Below the pieces are notes generated by a model that was not told where the DNA came from, searched no databases, and saw only the letters and a list, made by a program, of their open reading frames with translations. Below are positions 7,680 through 17,672 of a stretch of DNA of 64,000 nucleotides, piece after piece. The stretch lies in assembly GCA_965216945.1 (NCBI GenBank), contig CBDCGU010000003.1, positions 1,054,001-1,118,000 on the forward strand, in the 5' to 3' direction. Made by a program: the position numbers and the translations under genes. The stretch's first letter is position 1. Every line of letters starts with the position of its first letter. The DNA is from DATHZQ01 sp965216945 (GTDB lineage Bacteria; Actinomycetota; Acidimicrobiia; Spongiisociales; UBA5794).

Positions 7680-8207
7680 TCAGTCGCCGACCTGGAAGGC
7701 CGGCGGGTATTCGACCCGGCCGGTGATCGAAGGGTCGTAGTTGCCGAGCCGGTACACCTGGGCGGCCTCCGCCGGGGCCCAGTCCGGGAGATCGAAGCGG
7801 ATCCCGTGCGGCACGGCGTGCTCGAATCCGAGCTTCCCGTAGTAGCCGGGACTGCCTTCCAGCAGAATGAGTGGCAGCTCCATGGCGTCGGCTCTCTCGA
7901 TCGCCTCTCGAACGAGTGCGGACCCAATGCCCTTGCCCTGGGCGTCGGGTGCGACCGAGACCGGTGCGAGGCTGTGCGCCTCATGCCGGCGATCCCCCTC
8001 GACCAGGTGAACCCTGCTGACCATCGCATGCCCCACGATGCGACCAGCTGCTACGGCGACGAGCGAGAGTTCCGGTATGAAGTTCTCCGACGCTCGGATG
8101 TTGTCGACGAGGTCGCCCTCCGCTGCGGACTCGAAGGCAGCCACGACAACCTGCCGGATCGCGGTCGCGTCCTGGGGTTGCTCCGGGCGGATCGTGAAAG
8201 CAGTCAT
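7680..8207 (-). CDS. GNAT-family N-acetyltransferase (YhbS-like)
   Basis: About 175 residues with a complete GNAT fold: ITRPEQ-like N-terminal strand (FTIRPEQPQDATAI), a central SLAPVSVAPDAQGKGIGSAL stretch whose QGKGIGSAL part is the acetyl-CoA pyrophosphate loop (Q/R-x-x-G-x-G/A), and the PGYYGKLGFE segment common in the YhbS subgroup. These enzymes transfer acetyl groups to amines in the cytoplasm; the acceptor is unknown. The ATG at 8207 is preferred; a GTG at 8216 would add three residues. It is convergent with the cupin gene. Confidence 0.82.
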   Translation of the reverse strand: MTAFTIRPEQPQDATAIRQVVVAAFESAAEGDLVDNIRASENFIPELSLVAVAAGRIVGHAMVSRVHLVEGDRRHEAHSLAPVSVAPDAQGKGIGSALVREAIERADAMELPLILLEGSPGYYGKLGFEHAVPHGIRFDLPDWAPAEAAQVYRLGNYDPSITGRVEYPPAFQVGD

Positions 8208-8342
8208 TCCGGCCACACAGGCTACGGCCTGGATCCACGTCTACGGCCTCTCGGCACTCCCCGGGTGGGGAGCGAGGTCGCTTCGTCGGAGGTGAGGGTC
8301 GAAATGAGCGATCCGCAGAGGAGTCGAGCGATGAGGCGGGGC

Positions 8343-8348
8343 TACGGT
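8343..8348 (+). promoter_or_regulatory. -10 box TACGGT of the second GNAT gene
   Basis: TACGGT, then GACCCC (6 bases), then the GTG at 8355, with no ribosome-binding site at normal distance: a leaderless-type start. Confidence 0.5.
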
Positions 8349-8354
8349 GACCCC

Positions 8355-9227
8355 GTGTACTCGACTGTCTCGGTTTCGCATCACGACTACCTGCAGCTCG
8401 CAACGCGATTGCTGCAGGGCGTGCGCACGGAAGACCCGACCGCCGGCTTGTGGGAAGCGGCCGACCTCCAGTGGTGGTGGCGCAGCGAACGCTCCTCGGA
8501 CTCGCTCGACCAGACGTTCTGGGTCGAGGACTCGGGTCGGCCGGTGGGAGGCGTCGTCCTCACCGATTGGAGGCGGAAGTGGGGATGCGACCTGCTCGTC
8601 GTACCGACGCTCGCGGACCAACTCGTCCCAAGAATGTGGTCCTGTGCCCTTCGTCGGATCGGCGAGCTGTCGCTTGCCGGTGTGGAGGTTGCCGTACGGG
8701 ACGACGATCTGTCGCTGATCCGCCTCGTTACCGATGCGGGGTTCGTCGCGACGGACGAGCGCGGCGCTGCCACGTGGATGGACTCGAGCGCTCGACCCCC
8801 TATCCCTGGTATCCCGGACGGATACCGGCTCTCCGACCGCACGCGTGCAGCGCGCCGTTCCCATCACTTCGTTCCGAGAAGCGGCCGCCGCGTAGCCGAA
8901 CGGCTCGTGGAGACGTCGCTCTACCGCCCCGACCTCGACCTGTTCATCGAAACGACTGCGGGTGATATCGCCTCGTATGGGCTCTTCTGGTTCGACCCGG
9001 TGACCAGGGTCGGGTTCGTCGAACCGATGCGCACCGAGCAGGGTCACGAAGGGCTCGGCTTGGCTCGCCACGTACTGGCGAGCGGATTGGAACGTCTCGT
9101 GGCACTGGGGGCGACCCGCGTGAAGGTCAACTACGAGATCGGCAACGACCGGGCCGAACGCCTGTATCTCGGTGCCGGCTTCGCCGTGGACTCGACCAGC
9201 ACCGCCTACACACGACAAGCGGCCTGA
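8355..9227 (+). CDS. GNAT-family N-acetyltransferase, two-domain
   Basis: About 290 residues. The C-terminal half shows an acetyl-CoA-binding pattern (MRTEQGHEGLGLARHVLASG, then RVKVNYEIGNDRAERLYLGAGF, where N-x-x-A-x-x-L-Y-x-x-x-G-F is typical of GNAT enzymes). The N-terminal half looks like a degenerate GNAT domain (VRDDDLSLIRLVTDAGFV), so this may be a tandem GNAT protein. The acceptor is unknown. Start choice: the GTG at 8355 follows TACGGT by 6 bases; in-frame ATGs at 8331 and 8304 are alternatives with purine-rich upstream sequence. The gene ends 13 bases from the convergent thioesterase gene. Confidence 0.8.
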   Translation: MYSTVSVSHHDYLQLATRLLQGVRTEDPTAGLWEAADLQWWWRSERSSDSLDQTFWVEDSGRPVGGVVLTDWRRKWGCDLLVVPTLADQLVPRMWSCALRRIGELSLAGVEVAVRDDDLSLIRLVTDAGFVATDERGAATWMDSSARPPIPGIPDGYRLSDRTRAARRSHHFVPRSGRRVAERLVETSLYRPDLDLFIETTAGDIASYGLFWFDPVTRVGFVEPMRTEQGHEGLGLARHVLASGLERLVALGATRVKVNYEIGNDRAERLYLGAGFAVDSTSTAYTRQAA

Positions 9228-9240
9228 GCCGGCACCCGGC

Positions 9241-9630
9241 TCACCCCCGCGGCGCCGCACCCAGGAAGCGGTCACGATCGACGACCACGCGGCGAACCCT
9301 CCCGGCGGCAACCTGCCCGCCGGCGTCACGCACCGCAACGTCGAACACCAGCCGGCGTCCTTCCACGGCGACCAGCAGGGCGTCAGCGGTCAGCTGCTCA
9401 CCCACGAGCGTCGGCTTGGTGTGATCGAGCTCGACACGCACCCCGACGGTGGTCTCGGCCGGTGCGAGCTGGGCTGCCACGGCTGCGCACGTCGCCTCCT
9501 CCGCAAGCGCAACGACCCGCGGCGTTCCGAGCACGGGTACGTCGCCGGAGCCGAGCGAGATCGCAGTGTCCTCTTCGGCGACCGTCATCGACGCCCTCCC
9601 GCTGAGGCCCGGCTCGAGCTCCGATCGCAT
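9241..9630 (-). CDS. Thioesterase, fluoroacetyl-CoA thioesterase (FlK)-like
   Basis: A 129-residue hot-dog-fold protein. The order VLGTPRVVALAEEATCAAV followed by VELDHTKPTLVGEQL matches the FlK group, in which a Thr (in G-T-P), a Glu (in A-E-E-A) and a His (in D-H-x-x-P) form the catalytic set. Such proteins hydrolyse acyl-CoA thioesters; the true substrate in most bacteria is unknown, so fluoroacetyl-CoA should not be assumed. The ATG at 9630 is chosen because a TACGTT box ends 6 bases before it; the adjacent ATG at 9633 is possible. It is divergent from the M20 peptidase gene, only 51 bases away. Confidence 0.82.
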   Translation of the reverse strand: MRSELEPGLSGRASMTVAEEDTAISLGSGDVPVLGTPRVVALAEEATCAAVAAQLAPAETTVGVRVELDHTKPTLVGEQLTADALLVAVEGRRLVFDVAVRDAGGQVAAGRVRRVVVDRDRFLGAAPRG

Positions 9631-9636
9631 CATCCG

Positions 9637-9642
9637 AACGTA
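9637..9642 (-). promoter_or_regulatory. -10 box TACGTT of the thioesterase gene
   Basis: TACGTT on the minus strand is followed by CGGATG (6 bases) and then the ATG at 9630. This spacing favours the second of two adjacent ATG codons. Confidence 0.5.
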
Positions 9643-9668
9643 CCAGAACCACCCTCCCGAAGCGGAGC

Positions 9669-9674
9669 TACGCT
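9669..9674 (+). promoter_or_regulatory. -10 box TACGCT of the M20 peptidase gene
   Basis: TACGCT, then CGCCGCC (7 bases), then the ATG at 9682, with no ribosome-binding site: leaderless type. Confidence 0.55.
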
Positions 9675-9681
9675 CGCCGCC

Positions 9682-10941
9682 ATGCACAGTGATCTCGTCT
9701 CTGCCGTCGACCGCCTCTTTCCCTCGATCAGGGAAGACCTCGAGCACCTCGTCCGCATCCCTTCCATCAGCGCTGCGGGGTTCGACCCAACCGAAGTCCG
9801 TCGCTCGGCTCGAGCCGTCGTCGAATTGATGCACGACGCCGGGCTCGACAACACACAGCTGCTCGAGGTCGACGGAGCCCATCCGGCGGCGTTTGGCGAG
9901 ATCGCGGCGCCGGACGATGCGCCGACGGTGTTGCTGTACGCCCACCACGACGTGCAACCGCCCGGCCCGGATTCGATGTGGACGAGCCCCGCCTTCGAGC
10001 CGGCGGAGCGGGACGGACGGATGTACGGCCGGGGCAGCGCAGACGACAAGGCAGGCATCGCCGTCCACCTCGGGGCAATCCGAGCTCATGGGGGCAATCC
10101 GCCGGTCGGTGTGAAGATGTTCGTCGAGGGCGAAGAGGAGATCGGTTCCGTCAATCTGGAACGATTCCTGGAAGAACACGCTTCGCTTCTCGCGGCGGAT
10201 GTGATCGTCATCGCAGACTCGGCGAACTGGCGAGTCGGCACCCCGGCGCTCACCACGTCGCTGCGGGGCCTCGTGGATTGCGTGATCGAGGTCCGGACCC
10301 TGGAACACGGCGTCCACAGCGGCCAATTCGGTGGCGCATTCCCAGACGCGCTGACGGTGCTGTGCCGGGTGCTGGCAACGCTGCACGACGCAAAGGGCCG
10401 CGTAGCCGTTCCCGGCCTCGTCGGATACGACGCCGACCCGCTCGACCTCACCGAACAAGAACTACGGGCGCAGGCCGGCGCGTTGCCGAGCGTTCGGCTC
10501 CTGGGAGAAGGCTCCGTGACCGGCCGCACGTGGACGATGCCGAGCATCTCGGTACTGGCGATCGACGCTCCCCCGGTCGACGAAGCGATCAACCAGCTTG
10601 TGCCGTCGGCTCGGGCGAAAGTGAGCCTGCGGTTGGCCCCGGGCGACGACCGGCAGCGGGCGATGGATGCGCTCGTGACGCATCTGGAAGGCAACGTTCC
10701 CTGGGGCGCCGAGGTCAGCGTGACGCAAGGCGCCTCGGGCGACGCCATCGCCCTCGAAACCGCGGGTCCGGCCTACGACGCCTACCGCACGGCCTTCTCC
10801 GAGGCTTGGAGCACGGCGACGGTCGAGGTTGGGATCGGTGGCTCGATCCCGTTCGTCTCCGCATTCCAAAACGCTTACCCGAACGCTGGTCCTCCTCACC
10901 GGGGTTGCCGATCCGACCAGCCGAGCTCATGGCCCGGATGA
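9682..10941 (+). CDS. M20-family metallo(di)peptidase, reading frame broken near the 3' end
   Basis: The readable frame gives 419 residues of an M20 dipeptidase: zinc-site motifs YAHHDVQPPG (His, Asp), GSADDKAG (bridging Asp), EGEEEIGS (Glu pair) and IADSANW (Asp), with a dimerisation domain in the middle (LEHGVHSGQFGG). At 10888 the frame slips: after SAFQNAYPNA the family consensus continues VLLTGV, but that sequence is only found one base later (from 10889). One extra G in CTGGTC explains it. As it stands, the product ends in 24 unrelated residues and loses the final zinc-ligand His, so it should be inactive unless this is a sequence error. Confidence 0.85.
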   Translation: MHSDLVSAVDRLFPSIREDLEHLVRIPSISAAGFDPTEVRRSARAVVELMHDAGLDNTQLLEVDGAHPAAFGEIAAPDDAPTVLLYAHHDVQPPGPDSMWTSPAFEPAERDGRMYGRGSADDKAGIAVHLGAIRAHGGNPPVGVKMFVEGEEEIGSVNLERFLEEHASLLAADVIVIADSANWRVGTPALTTSLRGLVDCVIEVRTLEHGVHSGQFGGAFPDALTVLCRVLATLHDAKGRVAVPGLVGYDADPLDLTEQELRAQAGALPSVRLLGEGSVTGRTWTMPSISVLAIDAPPVDEAINQLVPSARAKVSLRLAPGDDRQRAMDALVTHLEGNVPWGAEVSVTQGASGDAIALETAGPAYDAYRTAFSEAWSTATVEVGIGGSIPFVSAFQNAYPNAGPPHRGCRSDQPSSWPG

Positions 10942-11014
10942 GAGCCTTCACCTCGGCGACCTCCGCAAGGGCATCCTCGCCGAGGCGATTGCGCTCCGCC
11001 TACTCGCAGGCTGA
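10889..11014 (+). pseudogene. Displaced C-terminal end of the M20 peptidase (+1 frame)
   Basis: This stretch encodes VLLTGVADPTSRAHGPDESL and on to a stop at 11014. It is the normal end of M20 dipeptidases, including the HGPDE motif whose His binds the second zinc. It is one base out of frame with the body of the gene. Removing one G at 10888-10889 would restore a 444-residue protein, the usual family length. Confidence 0.8.
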
Positions 11015-11069
11015 ACGAGGAAGGGTCCCGCGGCAGGACCTTCGGCTCTGGGATGGCGGCTGCTGCAGG

Positions 11070-11154
11070 AGCCCACTGGGGCTGTAACCGAGCAAGCGGG
11101 AGACCGCAGCGGACTCGGCCGGATAGGTCTGCGTTTCCACTGCCCAGCGGGCAG
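11070..11154 (+). other. Structured leader upstream of the alkaline phosphatase gene
   Basis: Several hairpins sit in the 180-base gap before the phosphatase: AGCCC/GGGCT (11070-11083); GCGG-GAGA-CCGC with a GNRA loop (11096-11107) enclosed by CCGAG/CTCGG (11088-11092 with 11114-11118); and CTGCCC-AGC-GGGCAG (11140-11154). They might be part of a 5' leader or a terminator for the upstream gene. I do not recognise a known riboswitch. Confidence 0.35.
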
Positions 11155-11195
11155 CCGGTCGGATGTCGTTTGCGCTCCCAAAGGAGGCAGGAGCC

Positions 11196-12773
11196 ATGCG
11201 CACTTCGCGCCGCTCTCTCTTCAGGGTTCTCGGCGTCATCGCGATCGTGTTCATGATCAGTGCGTTGACGCTGGCGTCTGTGGGTGCAGCCCCCGATGAC
11301 AACCGAGCCCCTGAGGCGCAGCACATCATCCTGGTGGTCGGCGACGGCATGCAGCTCGAGCACGAGATCGCCGCCAGCCGCTATTTCACCGGGAAGGACT
11401 ACAAGCTGGCGTTCCATCGCCTGCCCTACAAGGGGAACGTGGCCACCTGGGACGTCACGACCTACAACAACTACAGCAGGCTGTTCGAGGGGCCCGAGTT
11501 CGATCCGGGAGCGATCGTGGCAGCCATGGGCTACGACGCCACCTTGGGCGGTTCTGAGCCGTTCCCGATGATCACGACAGGCATCGACGACGACTACTTC
11601 CTCTACATCCCCGAGGGCGGCTACAAGCCCTATGCGACGGACTCGGCCTCGGCCGCCACGGCGTACGCCACCGGGTACAAGACCGATGACGGCAACGTCG
11701 CCTGGCTGCCGGGCGACGGCGAAGACGGGGCGCTGCCCACGATCGCCGAGAAGCTGCGGGACGAGAAGGGCTACGCCATTGGTGTCGTCACCACGGTGCC
11801 GTACACCCATGCGACGCCCGCGGCGTTCGTCAGCCACAACGTGTATCGCAGCAACTACGGCGAGATCGCTTGGGAGATGCTGACCGAGACACAACCCGAC
11901 GTGGTCATCGGTGCCGGCCATCCCGGCTGTTGGGAAGAGGGCTGCGAATCGCGCTACATCCCGGCCGAGCTGTACTGGGACATGAAGACCAATGCCGAGG
12001 ATGACTACGTCTTCGTCGAGCGTGTCGACGGTGTCGATGGCGGCCATGCCGTCCGCGGAGCCGCACGAGAGGCGAGGGCCGAGGGTATGAAGCTGTTCGG
12101 GCTGTTCGGCGGCCCGGGCGGCAACTTCGAGTCACCGATTCCTCTCGACCAGCCGGGTTCGCCCGCGATCATGCAAGCGGCCATCGAGGACCCGCTGCTC
12201 GCCGATGCGGCGGTGGCGGCACTCGACGTCGTGGCCGGCGATGAGGATGGCTTCTTCCTGTTGATCGAACAGGGTGACATCGACTGGGCCAACCACGGCA
12301 ACGACTACGCCCGCATGGTTGGCACGACGTGGGATCTGCACACTGCGGTGGAGCAGATCATCGCTTACGTCAACCAGGGCGGTGACAACGTGCACTGGGG
12401 CAACACGCTGCTGGTGGTGACATCCGATCACGGCAACAGCTACATGCGGCTCACCGGTGACCCTGAGTTGGGCAAGGGCGACCTGCCGCTGCAGGTGCCA
12501 CCGGAGGGCTACGACGTGTGTGGCGCCTACCGGACGCCCTTCTGTGAATACCCCGGCGGCGAGGTCACGTACGGCGTCGGTGAACACACCAACGAGCTGG
12601 TGCGGCTCTACGCCCGCGGCGGTGCCGCACATCTGTTCGACCCGTTCGAGGGCGAGTGGTATCCGTGCACGGACATCATCGACAACACCCAGGTGTTCCG
12701 GACGCTGATGATGGCAGCAGGACTGCCTCAGGCCAGCCCGTACACAGTTGTGCCGGCGGCGTGCACGCCGTAG
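11196..12773 (+). CDS. Alkaline phosphatase (PhoA-type superfamily), secreted
   Basis: A 525-residue protein with an N-terminal basic stretch and hydrophobic segment (RSLFRVLGVIAIVFMISALT) acting as signal peptide or anchor. The catalytic domain shows ILVVGDGM (metal-binding Asp), YATDSASAATAYATGYKT with the nucleophile Ser in D-S-A, IEQGDIDWANHGND (metal-binding Asp and His), VVTSDHGN (Asp-His) and VGEHTNE (His). It hydrolyses phosphomonoesters outside the membrane, releasing phosphate. The ATG at 11196 is chosen because AAGGAGG precedes it by 8 bases. A strong hairpin follows the stop codon. It stands alone, without pho regulatory genes nearby. Confidence 0.9.
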   Translation: MRTSRRSLFRVLGVIAIVFMISALTLASVGAAPDDNRAPEAQHIILVVGDGMQLEHEIAASRYFTGKDYKLAFHRLPYKGNVATWDVTTYNNYSRLFEGPEFDPGAIVAAMGYDATLGGSEPFPMITTGIDDDYFLYIPEGGYKPYATDSASAATAYATGYKTDDGNVAWLPGDGEDGALPTIAEKLRDEKGYAIGVVTTVPYTHATPAAFVSHNVYRSNYGEIAWEMLTETQPDVVIGAGHPGCWEEGCESRYIPAELYWDMKTNAEDDYVFVERVDGVDGGHAVRGAAREARAEGMKLFGLFGGPGGNFESPIPLDQPGSPAIMQAAIEDPLLADAAVAALDVVAGDEDGFFLLIEQGDIDWANHGNDYARMVGTTWDLHTAVEQIIAYVNQGGDNVHWGNTLLVVTSDHGNSYMRLTGDPELGKGDLPLQVPPEGYDVCGAYRTPFCEYPGGEVTYGVGEHTNELVRLYARGGAAHLFDPFEGEWYPCTDIIDNTQVFRTLMMAAGLPQASPYTVVPAACTP

Positions 12774-12786
12774 GCAGTTGATACGA

Positions 12787-12816
12787 GTGTGGGCTCCGGT
12801 CGCCCGGAGCCCACAC
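12787..12816 (+). terminator. Rho-independent-type hairpin after alkaline phosphatase
   Basis: GTGTGGGCTCCGG and its exact complement CCGGAGCCCACAC form a perfect 13-base stem with the 4-base loop TCGC, starting 14 bases after the stop codon. No T tract follows, as is common in high-GC actinobacteria. Confidence 0.8.
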
Positions 12817-13010
12817 CTCGTGGCCGTGCGGTTGGGTGGCTGGGGCGGCGGTGTCCGCGCCGAGCGTCGAGGAGCCAGCGCGAGATGCCCAGATTCCAGA
12901 TGCCAGACTGCAACCACCGCGGCTCGCCCGGTTCGGAGCGGAAGCACTCCTCGCACGCGATGCTGGTAGGGGTCCTCGGAGCCCCTGATACCCCTCTCCG
13001 CCGAGCCCCC

Positions 13011-13784
13011 TCAGCGCGTCGGTAGCCCGTCGCCGACGAGCCGAGCCAGCAGCGCTCGCACATTCGGCACGCTCTTCTGGTACCAGATCGCACGCAGCCG
13101 TCTGCGGACCTCGTCGTTCAGGTCGCCATGACGGCCGAGGCGGGTCACCCGATCACGCCGGGCAGCGTCGAGGCACAGCGCTGCGGCTACCGAGATGTTG
13201 AAGCTCTGCACGAATCCGCTGATTGGAATCGTCACGACGCCGTCGACCATGGCCAGCATCTCGCCGCTCAATCCCTCGAGCTCATTGCCGAACGCCAGCG
13301 CGGTCGGCTGGGAGAAGTCCACCTCATCGATCGGCAGCGCACCTTCAGAGATGTCTGCCGCGAGCACGCGATAGCCCGACTCGCGCAAGAAGATCACGCA
13401 ATCGGCGGGCGACTCCCATCGCCAGCGGTCGAGCCACTTCTCCGCGCCCTGGCTGGTTCGTCGCGAATGCTTGTATCGGGCTGCTGTGTCGATCGCATGG
13501 AACGATTGCACGCCCAAACCGTCGGCGGTTCGCATCACAGCCGCGATGTTGCCCGTGTCGACCATCCCTTCGACAACCACCGCAAGAGAGGTCGTCCGCT
13601 CGTCCAGGACCTCCTCGATGCGCTGGACCCGCTCATCCGTCAGGTAGGGCCGCAACAACGAGACGACATGGTCGGGGGTCAGTTTGGCATCGCCTATCTC
13701 GAACCACCACGGATCGCGTGAGGTGCGACGGGCGGCTATGAGCCGTCGCATCTCGGTGGCCGCCAGTCTGGGGTCGTTCGGCAC
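13011..13784 (-). CDS. trmH: tRNA/rRNA 2'-O-methyltransferase, SpoU family (TrmH-like)
   Basis: A 257-residue SPOUT-class methyltransferase. It shows motif 1 (VVVEGMVDTGNIAAVMRTADG), motif 2 (TALAFGNELEGLS) and motif 3 (VTIPISGFVQSFNISVAAAL), which build the knotted AdoMet site. The RRTSQGAEKWLDRWRW stretch and helical N- and C-terminal extensions match TrmH, which methylates the ribose of G18 in tRNA. The GTG at 13784 is chosen because a TACGCT box ends 6 bases upstream; longer in-frame starts overlap the DsbA-like gene. It is 20 bases downstream of that gene on the same strand. Confidence 0.85.
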   Translation of the reverse strand: MPNDPRLAATEMRRLIAARRTSRDPWWFEIGDAKLTPDHVVSLLRPYLTDERVQRIEEVLDERTTSLAVVVEGMVDTGNIAAVMRTADGLGVQSFHAIDTAARYKHSRRTSQGAEKWLDRWRWESPADCVIFLRESGYRVLAADISEGALPIDEVDFSQPTALAFGNELEGLSGEMLAMVDGVVTIPISGFVQSFNISVAAALCLDAARRDRVTRLGRHGDLNDEVRRRLRAIWYQKSVPNVRALLARLVGDGLPTR

Positions 13785-13790
13785 CCGGCG

Positions 13791-13796
13791 AGCGTA
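13791..13796 (-). promoter_or_regulatory. -10 box TACGCT of the trmH-like gene
   Basis: TACGCT on the minus strand, then CGCCGG (6 bases), then the GTG at 13784; no ribosome-binding site is seen. Confidence 0.55.
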
Positions 13797-13804
13797 CCTT
13801 CGGC

Positions 13805-14395
13805 TCAGCGCGGGATGCGGGTGCGCTTGAACTCGTTGAGCCGGGTCCACTCGAGCATGTCGAGCACACGGTCGACATCGGACACCACATGGCGCTCCAT
13901 CAAGCGAACGAACACGGCCTCACTGCCCTGGATGAACGTTGGCACGCCGAAGACATCCCAGTTGGCCACGAGTCCGTTGTGCTCTTCGGCGAGCAGCTTC
14001 AGCGGCGTGCCGTCGGCGACGATCCCGGCAACCGCATCAGCACCGAGCCCGGCGGAGGCCGCGACCGCCCTCAACACCCCTTCGTCGTCGATGTCCGCCG
14101 CCTCGCCGTGTCGGGCGTTGAACACCTTCACGTGGAAATCGTTGAACCGATCTGGGAAGTTCTCACGCACGGCGAGCGACCATTGCAGAGCGACGACACC
14201 GCGAGTGCCCTCGGCGCCGGCCGGCCGATCCCACACGTCCGGTTGGCCTTCCTCGACGTGCGATTGCGAGAGCGAGAAGGGCCGGAAGTCGACCTCCCAA
14301 TCGGCGCCGTCCCGCAGCGCCTCGATGATGGTCTCGTTGGCGATACGGGCGAACGGGCAGAGGTAGTCGTACGTGACGATGAACGAGCGATGCAT
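13805..14395 (-). CDS. DsbA-family thioredoxin-fold protein (FrnE-like)
   Basis: A 196-residue cytoplasmic-looking protein with no signal peptide. The N-terminus (SFIVTYDYLCPFARIANE) carries CPFA in place of the CxxC active site, as in DsbA-like subgroups related to FrnE and 2-hydroxychromene-2-carboxylate isomerase. The cis-Pro loop is seen near the end (VFGVPTFIQGSEAVF), and the helical insertion lies between. A single active-site Cys points to glutathione/mycothiol-linked isomerase or reductase chemistry rather than disulfide formation, but the function is unproven. The ATG at 14395 is the natural start; TATCCT about 30 bases upstream may be the -10 box. Confidence 0.82.
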   Translation of the reverse strand: MHRSFIVTYDYLCPFARIANETIIEALRDGADWEVDFRPFSLSQSHVEEGQPDVWDRPAGAEGTRGVVALQWSLAVRENFPDRFNDFHVKVFNARHGEAADIDDEGVLRAVAASAGLGADAVAGIVADGTPLKLLAEEHNGLVANWDVFGVPTFIQGSEAVFVRLMERHVVSDVDRVLDMLEWTRLNEFKRTRIPR

Positions 14396-14623
14396 TCGAG
14401 ACCCCCGGCGACGTTGCTTGCGGCACAGGATAGAGAGGCGAGACCGGTACGACTCCGCACCCTGCTCACCCCCTAGAGAGTCACACTCCGGACTGCGAAC
14501 GTGACGTTCCGGCGCAGGGCCTCGGGAAACCTGAGCGCCCTCCACGCAGATCTGGCGGTATTGTCCGGAATAGGCGCTACGATTACAGCATTACAGTTAG
14601 AACCACACCGCGAAAGGACTCCC

Positions 14624-16924
<2,301 letters not shown>

Positions 16925-16927
<3 letters not shown>

Positions 16928-16967
16928 GACTCCGTCCAACAACGTTCGGTTGTCAGACGGGCTCTCA
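16925..16967. terminator. Imperfect hairpin after lon
   Basis: GAGACTCCGTC and GACGGGCTCTC pair with two mismatches, with AACAA/TTGT extending the stem towards the loop. It lies between lon and the convergent membrane-protein gene and could serve both strands. Confidence 0.45.
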
Positions 16968-17672
16968 GTCGTGGGAGTGTACGTCGTGTGACGGTGTTTC
17001 GGCTGTTCGCCGGCGGCGCATCAACACCCCGCCTGCCAGAGCCGCTGCCAGCAGGACACCACCCCCGACCAGCACGGTAGTGGGCGAGCGCGACTCGGAC
17101 ACGGGGTTCGAATCGGGACCCGTGACGGCGCCGATGGGATCGTCATCGGTGGCGGCAATCGCCTGTACCTCGACCGGTGCCTCCCCATCCCCCAGCGCAG
17201 CCATCAGCTCGTCGGCGTTCACGATGCCGCACAGGCCCACCGACAGATGCCCGGAGCGCCATCGGGCGATGATGCCGACGCGCCCGTACTCGCTCAGATC
17301 GACGTGGCAGGAATCGCCTGCGGCCGCTCCGCCGACCGCGATCCGCGCGGTGTCGGGCCCTGCATACACTCGCTCGACGGAGAAGTCCCACAACTCCGCA
17401 TCGCCGAACGGTGTCGTGAAGGTGCGGTCGAGAGCGATGGGCTCACCGACGAACACGGCGCCCGCCGTGTCGATCAGCTTCTCGAAATCCGGATCCGAGC
17501 TGCATGCGCACGCCCAGGCTGGTGGTGTGCGCCATCCAACGCCCATTGCCACGAAGGCGACGACGAGCAGCACGAACACGCTCGGCAGGCTGCGCCCGCG
17601 GTCCGTCGGTGGGTTGCCGGCGGCGCTACCGGCCGCGCGGCTCCTCAACCACTTCGACTTCCAGTTCGCCAC
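16965..17672 (-). CDS. Secreted/membrane protein with N-terminal C-x-C (NTR/TIMP-like), unknown function
   Basis: Up to 235 residues. A hydrophobic segment (VFVLLVVAFVAMGVGW, about 32-47) ends at a plausible signal peptidase site after PPAWA, so the mature protein would begin CACSSDPDFEKLIDTAGAVF. A mature N-terminus of C-x-C followed by a domain with further cysteines (GDSCHVDL, VGLCGIV) resembles NTR/TIMP-like folds. A C-terminal membrane helix (TTVLVGGGVLLAAALAGGVL) and a basic plus His-rich tail follow. The function is unknown. The start is uncertain: the GTG at 17672 overlaps the upstream gene by 47 bases. It sits at one edge of the two-component locus. Confidence 0.7.
   Translation of the reverse strand: MANWKSKWLRSRAAGSAAGNPPTDRGRSLPSVFVLLVVAFVAMGVGWRTPPAWACACSSDPDFEKLIDTAGAVFVGEPIALDRTFTTPFGDAELWDFSVERVYAGPDTARIAVGGAAAGDSCHVDLSEYGRVGIIARWRSGHLSVGLCGIVNADELMAALGDGEAPVEVQAIAATDDDPIGAVTGPDSNPVSESRSPTTVLVGGGVLLAAALAGGVLMRRRRTAETPSHDVHSHD

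Noticed and set aside
9241..10458. A 405-codon minus-strand reading as one gene
   Set aside because: Only the last ~130 codons (thioesterase) have homology; the rest is antisense to the M20 peptidase gene.
11070..11154. Cobalamin, ydaO or c-di-GMP riboswitch
   Set aside because: Short GC stems are present, but the conserved boxes of these classes are not recognisable, and the downstream gene is a phosphatase.
14546..14623. Heat-shock operator (HspR HAIR or CIRCE) upstream of lon
   Set aside because: No CTTGAGT-N7-ACTCAAG or TTAGCACTC-N9-GAGTGCTAA pattern is present.
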